From: Amaricoccus solimangrovi
Lineage (GTDB): Bacteria > Pseudomonadota > Alphaproteobacteria > Rhodobacterales > Rhodobacteraceae
Length of the DNA stretch: 64,000 nucleotides
Direction: 5' to 3'
NCBI RefSeq assembly: GCF_006385685.1
Contig: NZ_VFRP01000017.1
Span: forward strand, 30,990-94,989
The translations under genes were made by a program, and so were the position numbers. Shown here in pieces: positions 43,011 through 50,314 of this stretch (position 1 is its first letter; the number at the start of each line of letters is the position of its first letter). The notes beneath the pieces are model-generated. The model saw only the letters and a program-made list of their open reading frames with translations, searched no databases and was not told the DNA's origin.

Positions 43011-44129
43011 TCATCGCAATGCACGGGCGAGAAGCGCCACCGCCTGGTCGAGATCGGAATAGGTAAGGACGTGGGTCTCGGCCCCCGAGATGGCGGCGCA
43101 GACCGCGTCGAAACCCTCCGCCGTCAGCTCCCCCCCGGCCGCGAAGGCCTCGCCGAGCAGGAAGCGCAGCGCCTCGGCGGGGTCGAGCGGGTCCAGCCGC
43201 GCCGGCATGCCCGGCCGGCGCCGCAGCCGGAGGATCCAGCCCACCGGTCGGGGGCGGGAGCGAACCGGCGCGTCGGGAAGCGGGAAGCGGACCCGGCGGC
43301 GGTCGGGCCGGCGGTGCGCCGGCGCGGCGACGAGGCCGGGCATCCGGGGCGCGAGCAGGGCCACGGCGCCCGACTTGACGGCCGGGGCGAAGGGCAGGCC
43401 GGCGCAGCGGCCGTCCGGGTAGAGCAGCGCGACATCGTCTCCGGCGAAGCCGAAGCCCGCGGCGGCGAGGGCGAGGGCGAGCGTGGTCTTGCCGGTGCCG
43501 GGCGGCCCCCCGAGCAGGAGCAGCCGCCCGTCGCGCAGGAGCGCCGCGGCGTGCAGCGCGAGCGCCTGATCGCCGTGTTCGAGGATCTCGGTCAGAAGCT
43601 GGCCCTTCAGGAGGACCGCCGCTTCGTCGGAGGCGGCGCCGGCCTGCCAGACGCCGTCGCGGAAGAGATGCGCCCGCCCGCCCGCGGCGAGCAGCGCGAA
43701 TTCGGTGGCGGCCGCCTGCCCCTCCGGCGCCGCCAGATGGCGGAAGAGCGCCGCGAGCGGCGCGAAGTCGCCGTGACAGGCGACACGGATCCGCCTGCCC
43801 CCCAGCTCCAGCACCTGAGCGGCCGGGGCCGGGTCTTCCGGCGCGCGGCGCGGGCGCCGGTCGGCCAGTCCGAGCCGGGTCCATTCCCCGAGGGCGGACT
43901 CGGCATAGGCGCGCGCCAGTTCCGCCTCGACGCCGCGCGCGCGCAGTTCCGCGGCGATCGCCGCCGGCGACAGTCCGTCCTCGAGATGGCGCCAGATGTC
44001 GGCGGCGGTCTCGTTGAGCGCGAGGATGATCCCTCCCGCCGCGCTGAACAGAACGGGCCGGCCCCGCAGCCATCCGAGCCGCCCGGACAGCGTCCAGCCT
44101 TCCTCGATCGGGCGCGGGGGCGCGTCCAT
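43011..44129 (-). CDS. PqqD-like domain fused to HPr kinase-like domain (HprK-related), module A
   Basis: A 372-residue protein. The N-terminal about 90 residues have the PqqD pattern (LFSAAGGIILALNETAADIWRHL, 28-50). The C-terminal half is HprK-like: LALHAAALLRDGRLLLLGGP (190-209) leads into the P-loop GGPPGTGKTTLA (207-218), then GFAGDDVALL (227-236). In HPr kinases the aligned segment has the catalytic His/Asp pair and the acidic DD. The ATG at 44129 follows the wzy-like gene by 5 bases; the open frame to 45509 is spurious. It sits between wzy and a nucleotidyltransferase gene. PqqD domains bind peptides in RiPP systems, so a peptide or carrier kinase role is suggested. Confidence 0.78.
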   Translation of the reverse strand: MDAPPRPIEEGWTLSGRLGWLRGRPVLFSAAGGIILALNETAADIWRHLEDGLSPAAIAAELRARGVEAELARAYAESALGEWTRLGLADRRPRRAPEDPAPAAQVLELGGRRIRVACHGDFAPLAALFRHLAAPEGQAAATEFALLAAGGRAHLFRDGVWQAGAASDEAAVLLKGQLLTEILEHGDQALALHAAALLRDGRLLLLGGPPGTGKTTLALALAAAGFGFAGDDVALLYPDGRCAGLPFAPAVKSGAVALLAPRMPGLVAAPAHRRPDRRRVRFPLPDAPVRSRPRPVGWILRLRRRPGMPARLDPLDPAEALRFLLGEAFAAGGELTAEGFDAVCAAISGAETHVLTYSDLDQAVALLARALR

Positions 44130-44134
44130 CCGGC

Positions 44135-45475
44135 TCAGGCGGGCGCGGGCGCGCCGCGCCAGGACGGTTCGCCGCTCCCCATCAGGCGCCGCGCGGCGGC
44201 GGTGAGGAACAGGACGAGCCAGAAGAACGGGCTCGTCGAGGGCCCGATCGAGTCGCTCGACATGTTGGCGGCCACATAGGCCATCGCGCCGATCGCGAGC
44301 CCGACGCAGAGCATCCGGTGCTCGAGCCGCGCGCCACGCGCGCGAAAGGCGCGCAGCAGCGTGTGGCCGCAGAGCAGCAGCGCCGCCCCGAGCAGCGCGA
44401 GCATCGCGACGAAGCCCGGCGCGCCGAGCGTCCGCAGGTAGTCGAGCAGGACGTTGTGGCTGTGCGGAACGAAGTCGTTGTAGCCGAAGATCGTGATCTC
44501 CTGCCCCGCGCCCTGGCCGAGGACGGGATCGGCGAGGAACTCGTCGATGCTGTTCTTCCAGAGCAGGTCGCGGCTCTCGAGCGAGGCGAGCTCCTTGTCC
44601 TGGGAGAGAAAGGTCAGCATCAGGCGCAGCGCGCGCGGGTTGAAGGTCATCAGCAGCCCGGCCACCGCCCCGACCAGCGTCACGCAGCCGAGCACGCTCG
44701 CGAGCGCCATCCAGATCCGCTTCGCCCCCTTGTAGGCGATCATCGAGAAGACGAGCAGCACGCCGAGGGTCGTCGCGCTGGAGAGCATCAGGTTGGTCTT
44801 CGAGCCGCAGGCGACGAGGCCGAGCAGCAGCAGGGCCCAGCACAGGATCCGCGTGCGCCGGCGCTGGCGCGTGGTCAGGATCAGCGCCATCAGCACCGGG
44901 AGGAGCGCGGAGATCACCATCCCGTACTGGTTCGGGTTCTTGAAGAACCCGGAGGAGCGGTCGCTGCCCCGGAAGATCATCTCCCGCAGCAGCGGATGCG
45001 AATAGCCGACGAAACTGAGCGCGGAGGTGAGCGCGAGGCCGAAGCAGGCGATGTCGAGATAGACCGGCAGCCGGCGGGAGGTGACCGTGCCGAGCACGAG
45101 CAGGAAGAGCGCGATCCCCGCCATCTGGCTCGCGAGATGGCGCGCCGCCCGGAACGGAACCGCCGCGTCGAAGACCGAGATGATCGACCACAGGATGAGA
45201 AACATGAGGCAGCCGAGAATGACCGCGCTCGCCCGCGCCGCGAGCGGGTCGAGCAGCGGGGCCTGCCGGAGGCGCGCGGCTTGGTACCAGATCGGCAGGC
45301 AGGCGAGCATCAGGAGCAGGGCGAGCGAGGTGCCCCCCGGCAGTTCCGGAAGGCTCGGAAAGCACAGGAGCAGCACGAAGAGGCATCCGAGCCGGTAGGC
45401 CCAGACATGGAGCGGGGGCGTCTCCGCGCCCTCCCCCACCCTTCCCTCCGGGCGCGCCCGTGATCTCTCCCTCAC
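44135..45475 (-). CDS. O-antigen ligase/polymerase family (Wzy-like) membrane protein, third copy
   Basis: A 446-residue polytopic protein with about eleven hydrophobic helices. The signature loop has ESRDLLWKNSIDEFLADPVL, GQGAGQEITIF and the His pair in VPHSHNVLLDYLRTLG, as in Wzy_C proteins. FKNPNQYGM near residue 190 is another recurring family segment. The GTG at 45475 overlaps the wzz stop as GTGA and has GGGAG 9 bases ahead, so it is preferred over the GTG at 45484. It follows OPX and Wzz genes of the right-hand EPS system. Confidence 0.83.
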   Translation of the reverse strand: MRERSRARPEGRVGEGAETPPLHVWAYRLGCLFVLLLCFPSLPELPGGTSLALLLMLACLPIWYQAARLRQAPLLDPLAARASAVILGCLMFLILWSIISVFDAAVPFRAARHLASQMAGIALFLLVLGTVTSRRLPVYLDIACFGLALTSALSFVGYSHPLLREMIFRGSDRSSGFFKNPNQYGMVISALLPVLMALILTTRQRRRTRILCWALLLLGLVACGSKTNLMLSSATTLGVLLVFSMIAYKGAKRIWMALASVLGCVTLVGAVAGLLMTFNPRALRLMLTFLSQDKELASLESRDLLWKNSIDEFLADPVLGQGAGQEITIFGYNDFVPHSHNVLLDYLRTLGAPGFVAMLALLGAALLLCGHTLLRAFRARGARLEHRMLCVGLAIGAMAYVAANMSSDSIGPSTSPFFWLVLFLTAAARRLMGSGEPSWRGAPAPA

Positions 45476-46836
45476 CGCGACCACTCCCGGTAGAGGGCGA
45501 GCCCGACACCGAGCGCGAGCCCGAAGGCGCAGGCGAGGGCGAGGACCGCCTTGTAGCGCGGGAAGCTCGGGCTGACCGGAATGAGCGCCTCGGAGGTCAC
45601 CGAGACCTCGGGCCGCGTCGACTGGAGATAGACGGTCTCGAGATCCTTGCGATAGCCGTCGTACATCTCCTGATAGACCCGCGCCTCGCGTTCGGCCGCC
45701 TGCAGCTGGCTCCAGGAGGCCGAGCGCCCGTAGTCCATGAGCGCGCGCAGTTCCCCCTCGAGGCTGGAGCGGGTGGCGACGACGGTCGCGAGCCGCAGTT
45801 CGAGCGAGTCGCTCAGCTGCCCGAGTTCCTGGGTCAGCGATTCCCGCAGATCCGCGATCATGCCCTCGAGCTGGGCGATCGCCGCCGCCGAGGCGTCGCG
45901 GGCGCGCAGCAGGTCGAGGCGCCGCGTGGTCGCGACGAGGTTTCCGTGCAGCTCGGCGATCCGCTCGGTCTGCTGCGCGCCCACCGGCAGCGCCGCGACA
46001 TCCGTGACTCCGGAGAGCACGTCGAGCCGCGCGCGCGTCGTCTTCGCCTCGATCTCGCTGTCGGCCAGCCGCTCCTTCAGCTGCGCCACCTGCCGGGTGA
46101 GATCGGCGGCGTCGCTGACCGGCTGCCCGTCCTGGAAGCGCAGCCGCCGCGCCGTTTCCAGCGCCGATTCCGCCTTGCGGCGCACATCCTCCATGCGCTC
46201 CTGGAGACGGCTGACCCGGGCGTCGTTGACCGCCTGGGCCTGGGCCCGGGCCGTCTCGACATAGCTCTCGGCATAGGCGTTCGCGATTTCCATCGCGAGC
46301 CGCCGGGACGGGGAGAGGTAGCTCACGGCGATCATCGCGGTATTGCCGATCCGCTCCACCTCGAGCGCGGCGCCGACCACGCGGATGATCTCGGCCCGCG
46401 CGTCGGCGGTCCCGGCCTCGGCTCCCGGCGTCGGGTCCGGTCCGGGATCCGTGTCCAGGCCGAACCAGCCGCGGATCTCCTGGACCGTCCGCTGCAGCCG
46501 GCCCGGCCGGGCGTCGAAGATCTCGTCGAGGCCGAGCTCGCGGATGACCGCCGCCGTCATCTCGTCCGACTCGATCAGCGCGACGTGATTGTCGAGGCGC
46601 ATGACCGTCGCCGCGTCGGCCGGGCCGCCGCGGTCGAGATCCACCCGGATCGTCGCCGAGGCGGTATAGACCGGCTGGGCGAGGATGATGTAGCCGAGCC
46701 CGAGCCCGATCCCGAGCACGAGCCCGAGGCCGATGAGCCAGAGATTGCGGCGCGCCATCGCGGCGAGGCGCGCGAGGCCGAGCGGCTCCTCGCGCCAGCC
46801 GAGATCGAGTTCGGTCAATGCCTCGGATCCGTCCAT
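45472..46836 (-). CDS. Wzz-type polysaccharide co-polymerase (no kinase domain)
   Basis: A 454-residue inner-membrane protein. The N-terminal TM (about 33-52, LIGLGLVLGIGLGLGYIILA) follows a cytoplasmic leader. A long periplasmic coiled coil (about 180-410) with heptad-like Ala/Leu/Glu content follows, then SEALIPVSPSFPRYK and the second TM at the C-terminus. It lacks Walker motifs, so it depends on a separate kinase or none. The ATG at 46836 has AAGGTGGGA directly ahead. It lies between the OPX and wzy-like genes and overlaps the latter. Confidence 0.87.
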   Translation of the reverse strand: MDGSEALTELDLGWREEPLGLARLAAMARRNLWLIGLGLVLGIGLGLGYIILAQPVYTASATIRVDLDRGGPADAATVMRLDNHVALIESDEMTAAVIRELGLDEIFDARPGRLQRTVQEIRGWFGLDTDPGPDPTPGAEAGTADARAEIIRVVGAALEVERIGNTAMIAVSYLSPSRRLAMEIANAYAESYVETARAQAQAVNDARVSRLQERMEDVRRKAESALETARRLRFQDGQPVSDAADLTRQVAQLKERLADSEIEAKTTRARLDVLSGVTDVAALPVGAQQTERIAELHGNLVATTRRLDLLRARDASAAAIAQLEGMIADLRESLTQELGQLSDSLELRLATVVATRSSLEGELRALMDYGRSASWSQLQAAEREARVYQEMYDGYRKDLETVYLQSTRPEVSVTSEALIPVSPSFPRYKAVLALACAFGLALGVGLALYREWSR

Positions 46837-46891
46837 TCCCACCTTCCGTCGCGGCCGTCGCTGGTTCCGAATTCCCGGTTACTGGCTCGAG

Positions 46892-48151
46892 TTACTGGCC
46901 GAGCGCCGCGGAGGCGCCGTTCCCGCCGATCCGCCGCGCCTCGATCACGTCCCCCGGGAAGAGTTCGGGGTCGGACCCGGCCTCGGCGCCGAGTTCGGCG
47001 CCGTCGCGCAGGATCGCGACCACGTAATCGTCTCCGACCAGTCCCGCCGGGGCACGCGCCGCGGCGAGACGGGCCGCCTTCTCCTGCGCCTCGGCGAGGG
47101 CGTCGGCGAGGGCGGACCAGGTCTCGCTGCTCGCGCCGGACTCGAGATCGGCGGCCTGTGCCTCGAGACCGGCGAGTTCGCTTCGCGTGTTTTCGAGCGC
47201 GACATCGATCTCGAGCACCCGGCTCGCGCTTGCGAGCGCCGCGCGGCGGACCTCGGCCAGCCGCGCGGCGGGCGCGAGCGGGCTGCCCCGTTCGAAGAGC
47301 CGGCGGACCTCCGCGACCGTCTCGTCGTCGAGCGCCCTGCCCTCCTCCTCGCTTGTCTTCTGTGCGAGCAGCGCGGCGATCCGACCCTTCGCCCGCGCGA
47401 TCGCCTCGTCGAGGCGCGTCTTCTCCCGCGCGCGTTCGCGCTCCCGCGCGTCGACCATCGCCCGCGCGCTTTCGGCGATCTCCCGGAGCGTGGGGGAGTC
47501 GTCGACGAGAATGGCACGGTAGTCTCCCGGCTGGTCCGTGCCAAGAAGCCGCTTGAGGCTCCAGACGCGGGCGTTGACCCGGCCGAGTTCGACCGCGGCC
47601 GCGCGGAGCTGCTCCGCCGCCCCGGCGGTGTCGCGTGGTCGCGCCGTGCCCGTTCCCGCCTGGGCGAGCGCGCGGCGGGCGGTGAGGCCGGGCCGGAACG
47701 GTACCGTCGTCGCCGCCACCACGTCCCCCGAGACATAGACGGGGCGGTATTCCCGGACCCCGACATAGACCTCGTTCGCCGTGATGAACCGGGGCTGGCC
47801 GTCCGGCGCGGATCCCGCCGGGACCATCCCGACATAGGCCTCCGTCACCCGCTGTCGGAGCGCGCCGAGCGAACTGCCCGCCGCCTCCACCGCTCCGATG
47901 GCCGGGAACCAGGCGGTGCCGTCCGCTTCGACCGGAACGGAGCGCGCGATCTCCGGCGCTCCGAGGACCGCGACCTCCAGCACGTCGCCGGGGCGCAGCG
48001 GATAGTCGGCGGCGCGGGCGCCGCCCGGCCCCGTCGCGGCGAGGCCGGCGAGCAGAAGCCCGGCCGCGAGCTTCGCCCGGGCGCCGCGCGCCCCCGCCTG
48101 TTCCGCCCGAACGGTCCGGGACCGCGGGCCTTGCGCTTTCTCGCGGATCAC
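46892..48151 (-). CDS. Outer-membrane polysaccharide export protein (OPX family), second copy
   Basis: A 419-residue exported protein. A long basic leader and signal helix (KLAAGLLLAGLAATGPGGARA, split near its end) precede the OPX domain DYPLRPGDVLEVAVLG. SLBB-like strands include VYVSGDVVAATTVPFRPG. A long helical/coiled-coil insert (about 215-375) is followed by a C-terminal SLBB-like end (ELFPGDVIEARRI). No lipobox is evident, unlike the OPX at 6805. The GTG at 48151 with GGAAGGGG 7 bases ahead is preferred over the ORF start at 48235. It is the first gene of the right-hand OPX-wzz-wzy unit and lies just after the LuxR-type regulator gene. Confidence 0.82.
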   Translation of the reverse strand: MIREKAQGPRSRTVRAEQAGARGARAKLAAGLLLAGLAATGPGGARAADYPLRPGDVLEVAVLGAPEIARSVPVEADGTAWFPAIGAVEAAGSSLGALRQRVTEAYVGMVPAGSAPDGQPRFITANEVYVGVREYRPVYVSGDVVAATTVPFRPGLTARRALAQAGTGTARPRDTAGAAEQLRAAAVELGRVNARVWSLKRLLGTDQPGDYRAILVDDSPTLREIAESARAMVDARERERAREKTRLDEAIARAKGRIAALLAQKTSEEEGRALDDETVAEVRRLFERGSPLAPAARLAEVRRAALASASRVLEIDVALENTRSELAGLEAQAADLESGASSETWSALADALAEAQEKAARLAAARAPAGLVGDDYVVAILRDGAELGAEAGSDPELFPGDVIEARRIGGNGASAALGQ

Positions 48152-48194
48152 GGCGTTTCCCCTTCCGAGCCGCCGGCCGTCCCTTCCCTTCCCT

Positions 48195-48992
48195 TCACGA
48201 GGGTCGGGCCCCGGTCTCGCGGTCGTATCCGACACGGTTCATGATGAAGGCGACCTCGGTTCTGTTCCTGGCGCCAAGTTTTCTCATGATGACCCGGACG
48301 TGTACTTTCACGGTATTTTCACAGATATCGAGTTCCCGCGCGATGACCTTGTTGGCCTTGCCCTGGCGCAGGGCTTCCGCGACCATCCGCTGCCGGGGCG
48401 TGAAGGAGGCGTCGCATCCGCGTTCGGGCAAATCGAGGCCGCGCTGGCTGGCGCCACGCTGGTCAGGGTCGCGCTCAAGGGGCGCGGAACTCTCCGCCGC
48501 GGCCGCGGCGAGGATGGACGCGCCCTCGCGGCGCATGCCCGCGAAGGCGGTCGCCGGCAGCGTGACGCAGCCGCTCGAGATCAGCCGCACCGCGTGGATC
48601 AGCGCGTCGACCCCGATCCGGGTCGGAATGCAGCCCCGGGCGCCGCAATTCACCGCCGCCGTCATCATTTCGACGCTGTCGGTATCGGCGAGCGCGATCA
48701 CCGGCGTCGGGGAGGCCTGCGCGACCAGATCGCGCAACGCGCGCCCGACGGTGACGGTGGCGAGACCTTCGGTCCCGACGCTGCAGGTCACCACGTCGAA
48801 ACGGATGTCGCGCCCCGCGAGCCGCCACTCCTCCACGGAGCCGAAGGCGGCGACCCTGATTCTCGGATGCTCGCTCTCGACGATGCGGGTGAAGCATTCC
48901 CGAGCCAGCGGAGCGGCGTCTATGAAAGCAATCGTGTTCCTGAATGGCCGCTCGCCGCGGTCATCCTCGGAATCCCGAGTCTGATCCCTCAT
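48195..48992 (-). CDS. LuxR-family regulator with degenerate receiver domain
   Basis: A 265-residue regulator. Residues 15-140 look like a response-regulator receiver domain, but the strand that should carry the phosphorylated Asp reads FDVVTCSVGTEG, so there is none. A GerE/LuxR helix-turn-helix fills the C-terminus (FTPRQRMVAEALRQGKANKV and ICENTVKVHVRVIMRKLGAR). This architecture recalls phosphorylation-independent biofilm regulators such as VpsT and CsgD, although the W-F/L-T/S-R c-di-GMP motif of VpsT was not found. The ATG at 48992 has AGG 8 bases ahead. It precedes the OPX gene and has two matching CGTTAAC boxes in its promoter. Confidence 0.85.
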   Translation of the reverse strand: MRDQTRDSEDDRGERPFRNTIAFIDAAPLARECFTRIVESEHPRIRVAAFGSVEEWRLAGRDIRFDVVTCSVGTEGLATVTVGRALRDLVAQASPTPVIALADTDSVEMMTAAVNCGARGCIPTRIGVDALIHAVRLISSGCVTLPATAFAGMRREGASILAAAAAESSAPLERDPDQRGASQRGLDLPERGCDASFTPRQRMVAEALRQGKANKVIARELDICENTVKVHVRVIMRKLGARNRTEVAFIMNRVGYDRETGARPS

Positions 48993-49186
48993 GCACTGCG
49001 CCTTGCTTGTAAAAAGACAGACGTTAACTACCGCCTTTTGGCCTAAGACCAACTCATTCGGCATAATGCTGCGCGAATCGCGTCCGGTACTATGTCGATA
49101 CCAGACGTTAACACAAATGTCTTATGTGACAATAAGATTTCATCGCTCTAATACTTAAATATCTCCGATTGTTTTTAAAGATAATT

Positions 49187-49210
49187 ATAAATACTTATTG
49201 GAGTATTTAT
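49187..49210. repeat. Perfect 9-bp inverted repeat, ATAAATACT-N6-AGTATTTAT
   Basis: The arms at 49187-49195 and 49202-49210 are perfectly complementary with a six-base spacer. A related AATACTTA occurs at 49150-49157. It could be an operator or a leftward/rightward RNA hairpin in the control region between the luxR-like and sugar transferase genes. Confidence 0.5.
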
Positions 49211-49432
49211 TTTATACAACAATCGATATCTAACACGTATCGCGATATATTTTAATACCGATGGGATTACAGATGTAAGTAATGAATATCGAGATTCATG
49301 TATGACTACAGATTCGTCAGCGAAAAACCTTGACACCCCAGTGCGAACGCTTAGGGCGCGCGCTACCGAATCGGCTGCTCCGGCAAGCCCGGCACCCCTC
49401 TCCCGCGCTCCAGGTGATGTAATCCATTCATA

Positions 49433-49475
49433 ATCAATATTGGTAATGCACATTAATTAATATGCACATATTGAT
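49433..49475. promoter_or_regulatory. 43-base nested palindrome upstream of the second sugar transferase
   Basis: An inner 20-base near-palindrome, TGCACATTAATTAATATGCA (49447-49466, two mismatched positions), is flanked by ATCAATAT (49433-49440) and its complement ATATTGAT (49468-49475). It ends 57 bases before the sugar transferase start, in a promoter-like position. It is a candidate operator for a dimeric or tetrameric regulator. Confidence 0.5.
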
Positions 49476-49532
49476 AAAACAGGAAAAATAAATCTTATGA
49501 AAATCAAATTATAATAAGAGGGAATTTTGGAC

Positions 49533-50249
49533 ATGACAGAGGTTGTCTCGGCCCTTGGCGGGGCCGCGCGGACGCGCGCCCGGCGGTCCGCGGAGGGGTC
49601 ACCGGACCTGGAGTCCGCCCGATTCGAACGTTCCCCTCTCGGGGGATCGCCCAAACGCTTCCTCGACTGCGCGCTCGCGGGGGCGCTGCTGGTGCTGTTC
49701 GCGCCGCTGATGGCGGTGATCGCGGGAGCGATCGTCCTGCTGGACGGCGGCCGGCCGTTCTACTCCCATACCCGCGTGGGATACGGCGGCCGGATCTTCG
49801 GCTGCCTCAAGTTCCGCACCATGCATCGCGACGCGGACGAGATCCTCGCCGCCCATCTCGCGAAGGATCCGGAGGCCGCGCGCGAATGGGCGGAGGCGCG
49901 CAAGCTCCGGGTGGATCCGCGCGTGACGCCGGTCGGCGCCTTTCTGCGCCGGACCAGTCTCGACGAACTGCCGCAGCTCCTGAACGTGCTGAAGGGGGAG
50001 ATGAGCTGCGTGGGCCCGCGTCCGGTGACCCGCGAGGAGCTGCCGCGCTACGACGCGCACGCCGCGGACTACCTGCGCGCGCGGCCCGGTCTGACCGGAC
50101 TCTGGCAGGTCACCGGACGCAGCGCCGCCGATTTTCCGACGCGCGTCTCGTTCGACCACCGCTACGTCAGCACCTGGTCGTTTCTCGCCGACCTCTCCAT
50201 CCTGGCGCGGACGCCGTTCGCCGTGCTCCGGGGGGAGGGAGCCTACTGA
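49533..50249 (+). CDS. Initiating undecaprenyl-phosphate sugar-1-phosphate transferase, copy 2
   Basis: A 238-residue sugar transferase paralogous to the one at 25895. The membrane hairpin ([20 protein letters not shown]) is followed by [55 protein letters not shown] and [14 protein letters not shown]. It loads the first sugar of the right-hand EPS system onto undecaprenyl phosphate. The ATG at 49533 has AAGAGGGA 9 bases ahead; a TTG two codons earlier is too close to that site. It is transcribed alone from a long AT-rich control region and ends at a strong bidirectional hairpin. Confidence 0.92.
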   Translation: MTEVVSALGGAARTRARRSAEGSPDLESARFERSPLGGSPKRFLDCALAGALLVLFAPLMAVIAGAIVLLDGGRPFYSHTRVGYGGRIFGCLKFRTMHRDADEILAAHLAKDPEAAREWAEARKLRVDPRVTPVGAFLRRTSLDELPQLLNVLKGEMSCVGPRPVTREELPRYDAHAADYLRARPGLTGLWQVTGRSAADFPTRVSFDHRYVSTWSFLADLSILARTPFAVLRGEGAY

Positions 50250-50267
50250 AGCCGGCGGGGCCCCGGG

Positions 50268-50308
50268 GCGTCCGTTCCTCCGCGCGGGCGCGGCGGAGGA
50301 ACGGGCGC
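50268..50308. terminator. 16-bp hairpin between convergent sugar transferase and RTX genes
   Basis: The arms at 50268-50283 and 50293-50308 pair over 16 positions with one G.U-type mismatch and a 9-base loop, right between the two stops. This is the strongest hairpin of the window and a probable bidirectional terminator. Confidence 0.75.
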
Positions 50309-50314
50309 TCCGGA

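Larger units (their letters stand above)
48993..49532. promoter_or_regulatory. AT-rich divergent regulatory region between luxR-like and sugar transferase genes
   Basis: A 540-base, strongly AT-rich gap. It holds two copies of CAGACGTTAAC (49018-49028 with one leading A, and 49102-49112), spaced 84 bases apart, before the luxR-like gene. It also holds ATAAATACT/AGTATTTAT (49187-49195, 49202-49210) and a 43-base nested palindrome (49433-49475) before the sugar transferase. No gene was recognised in it. The layout fits a shared control region for EPS initiation. Confidence 0.55.

Noticed and set aside
44130..45509. Extension of the PqqD-HprK frame to 45509 (832 aa)
   Set aside because: It overlaps the Wzy-like gene, whose membrane protein is clearly real; the low-complexity reading is a shadow.
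48195..48992. c-di-GMP-binding VpsT-type motif in the LuxR regulator
   Set aside because: The corresponding position after the receiver-like domain reads VTLPA, not W-F/L/M-T/S-R.
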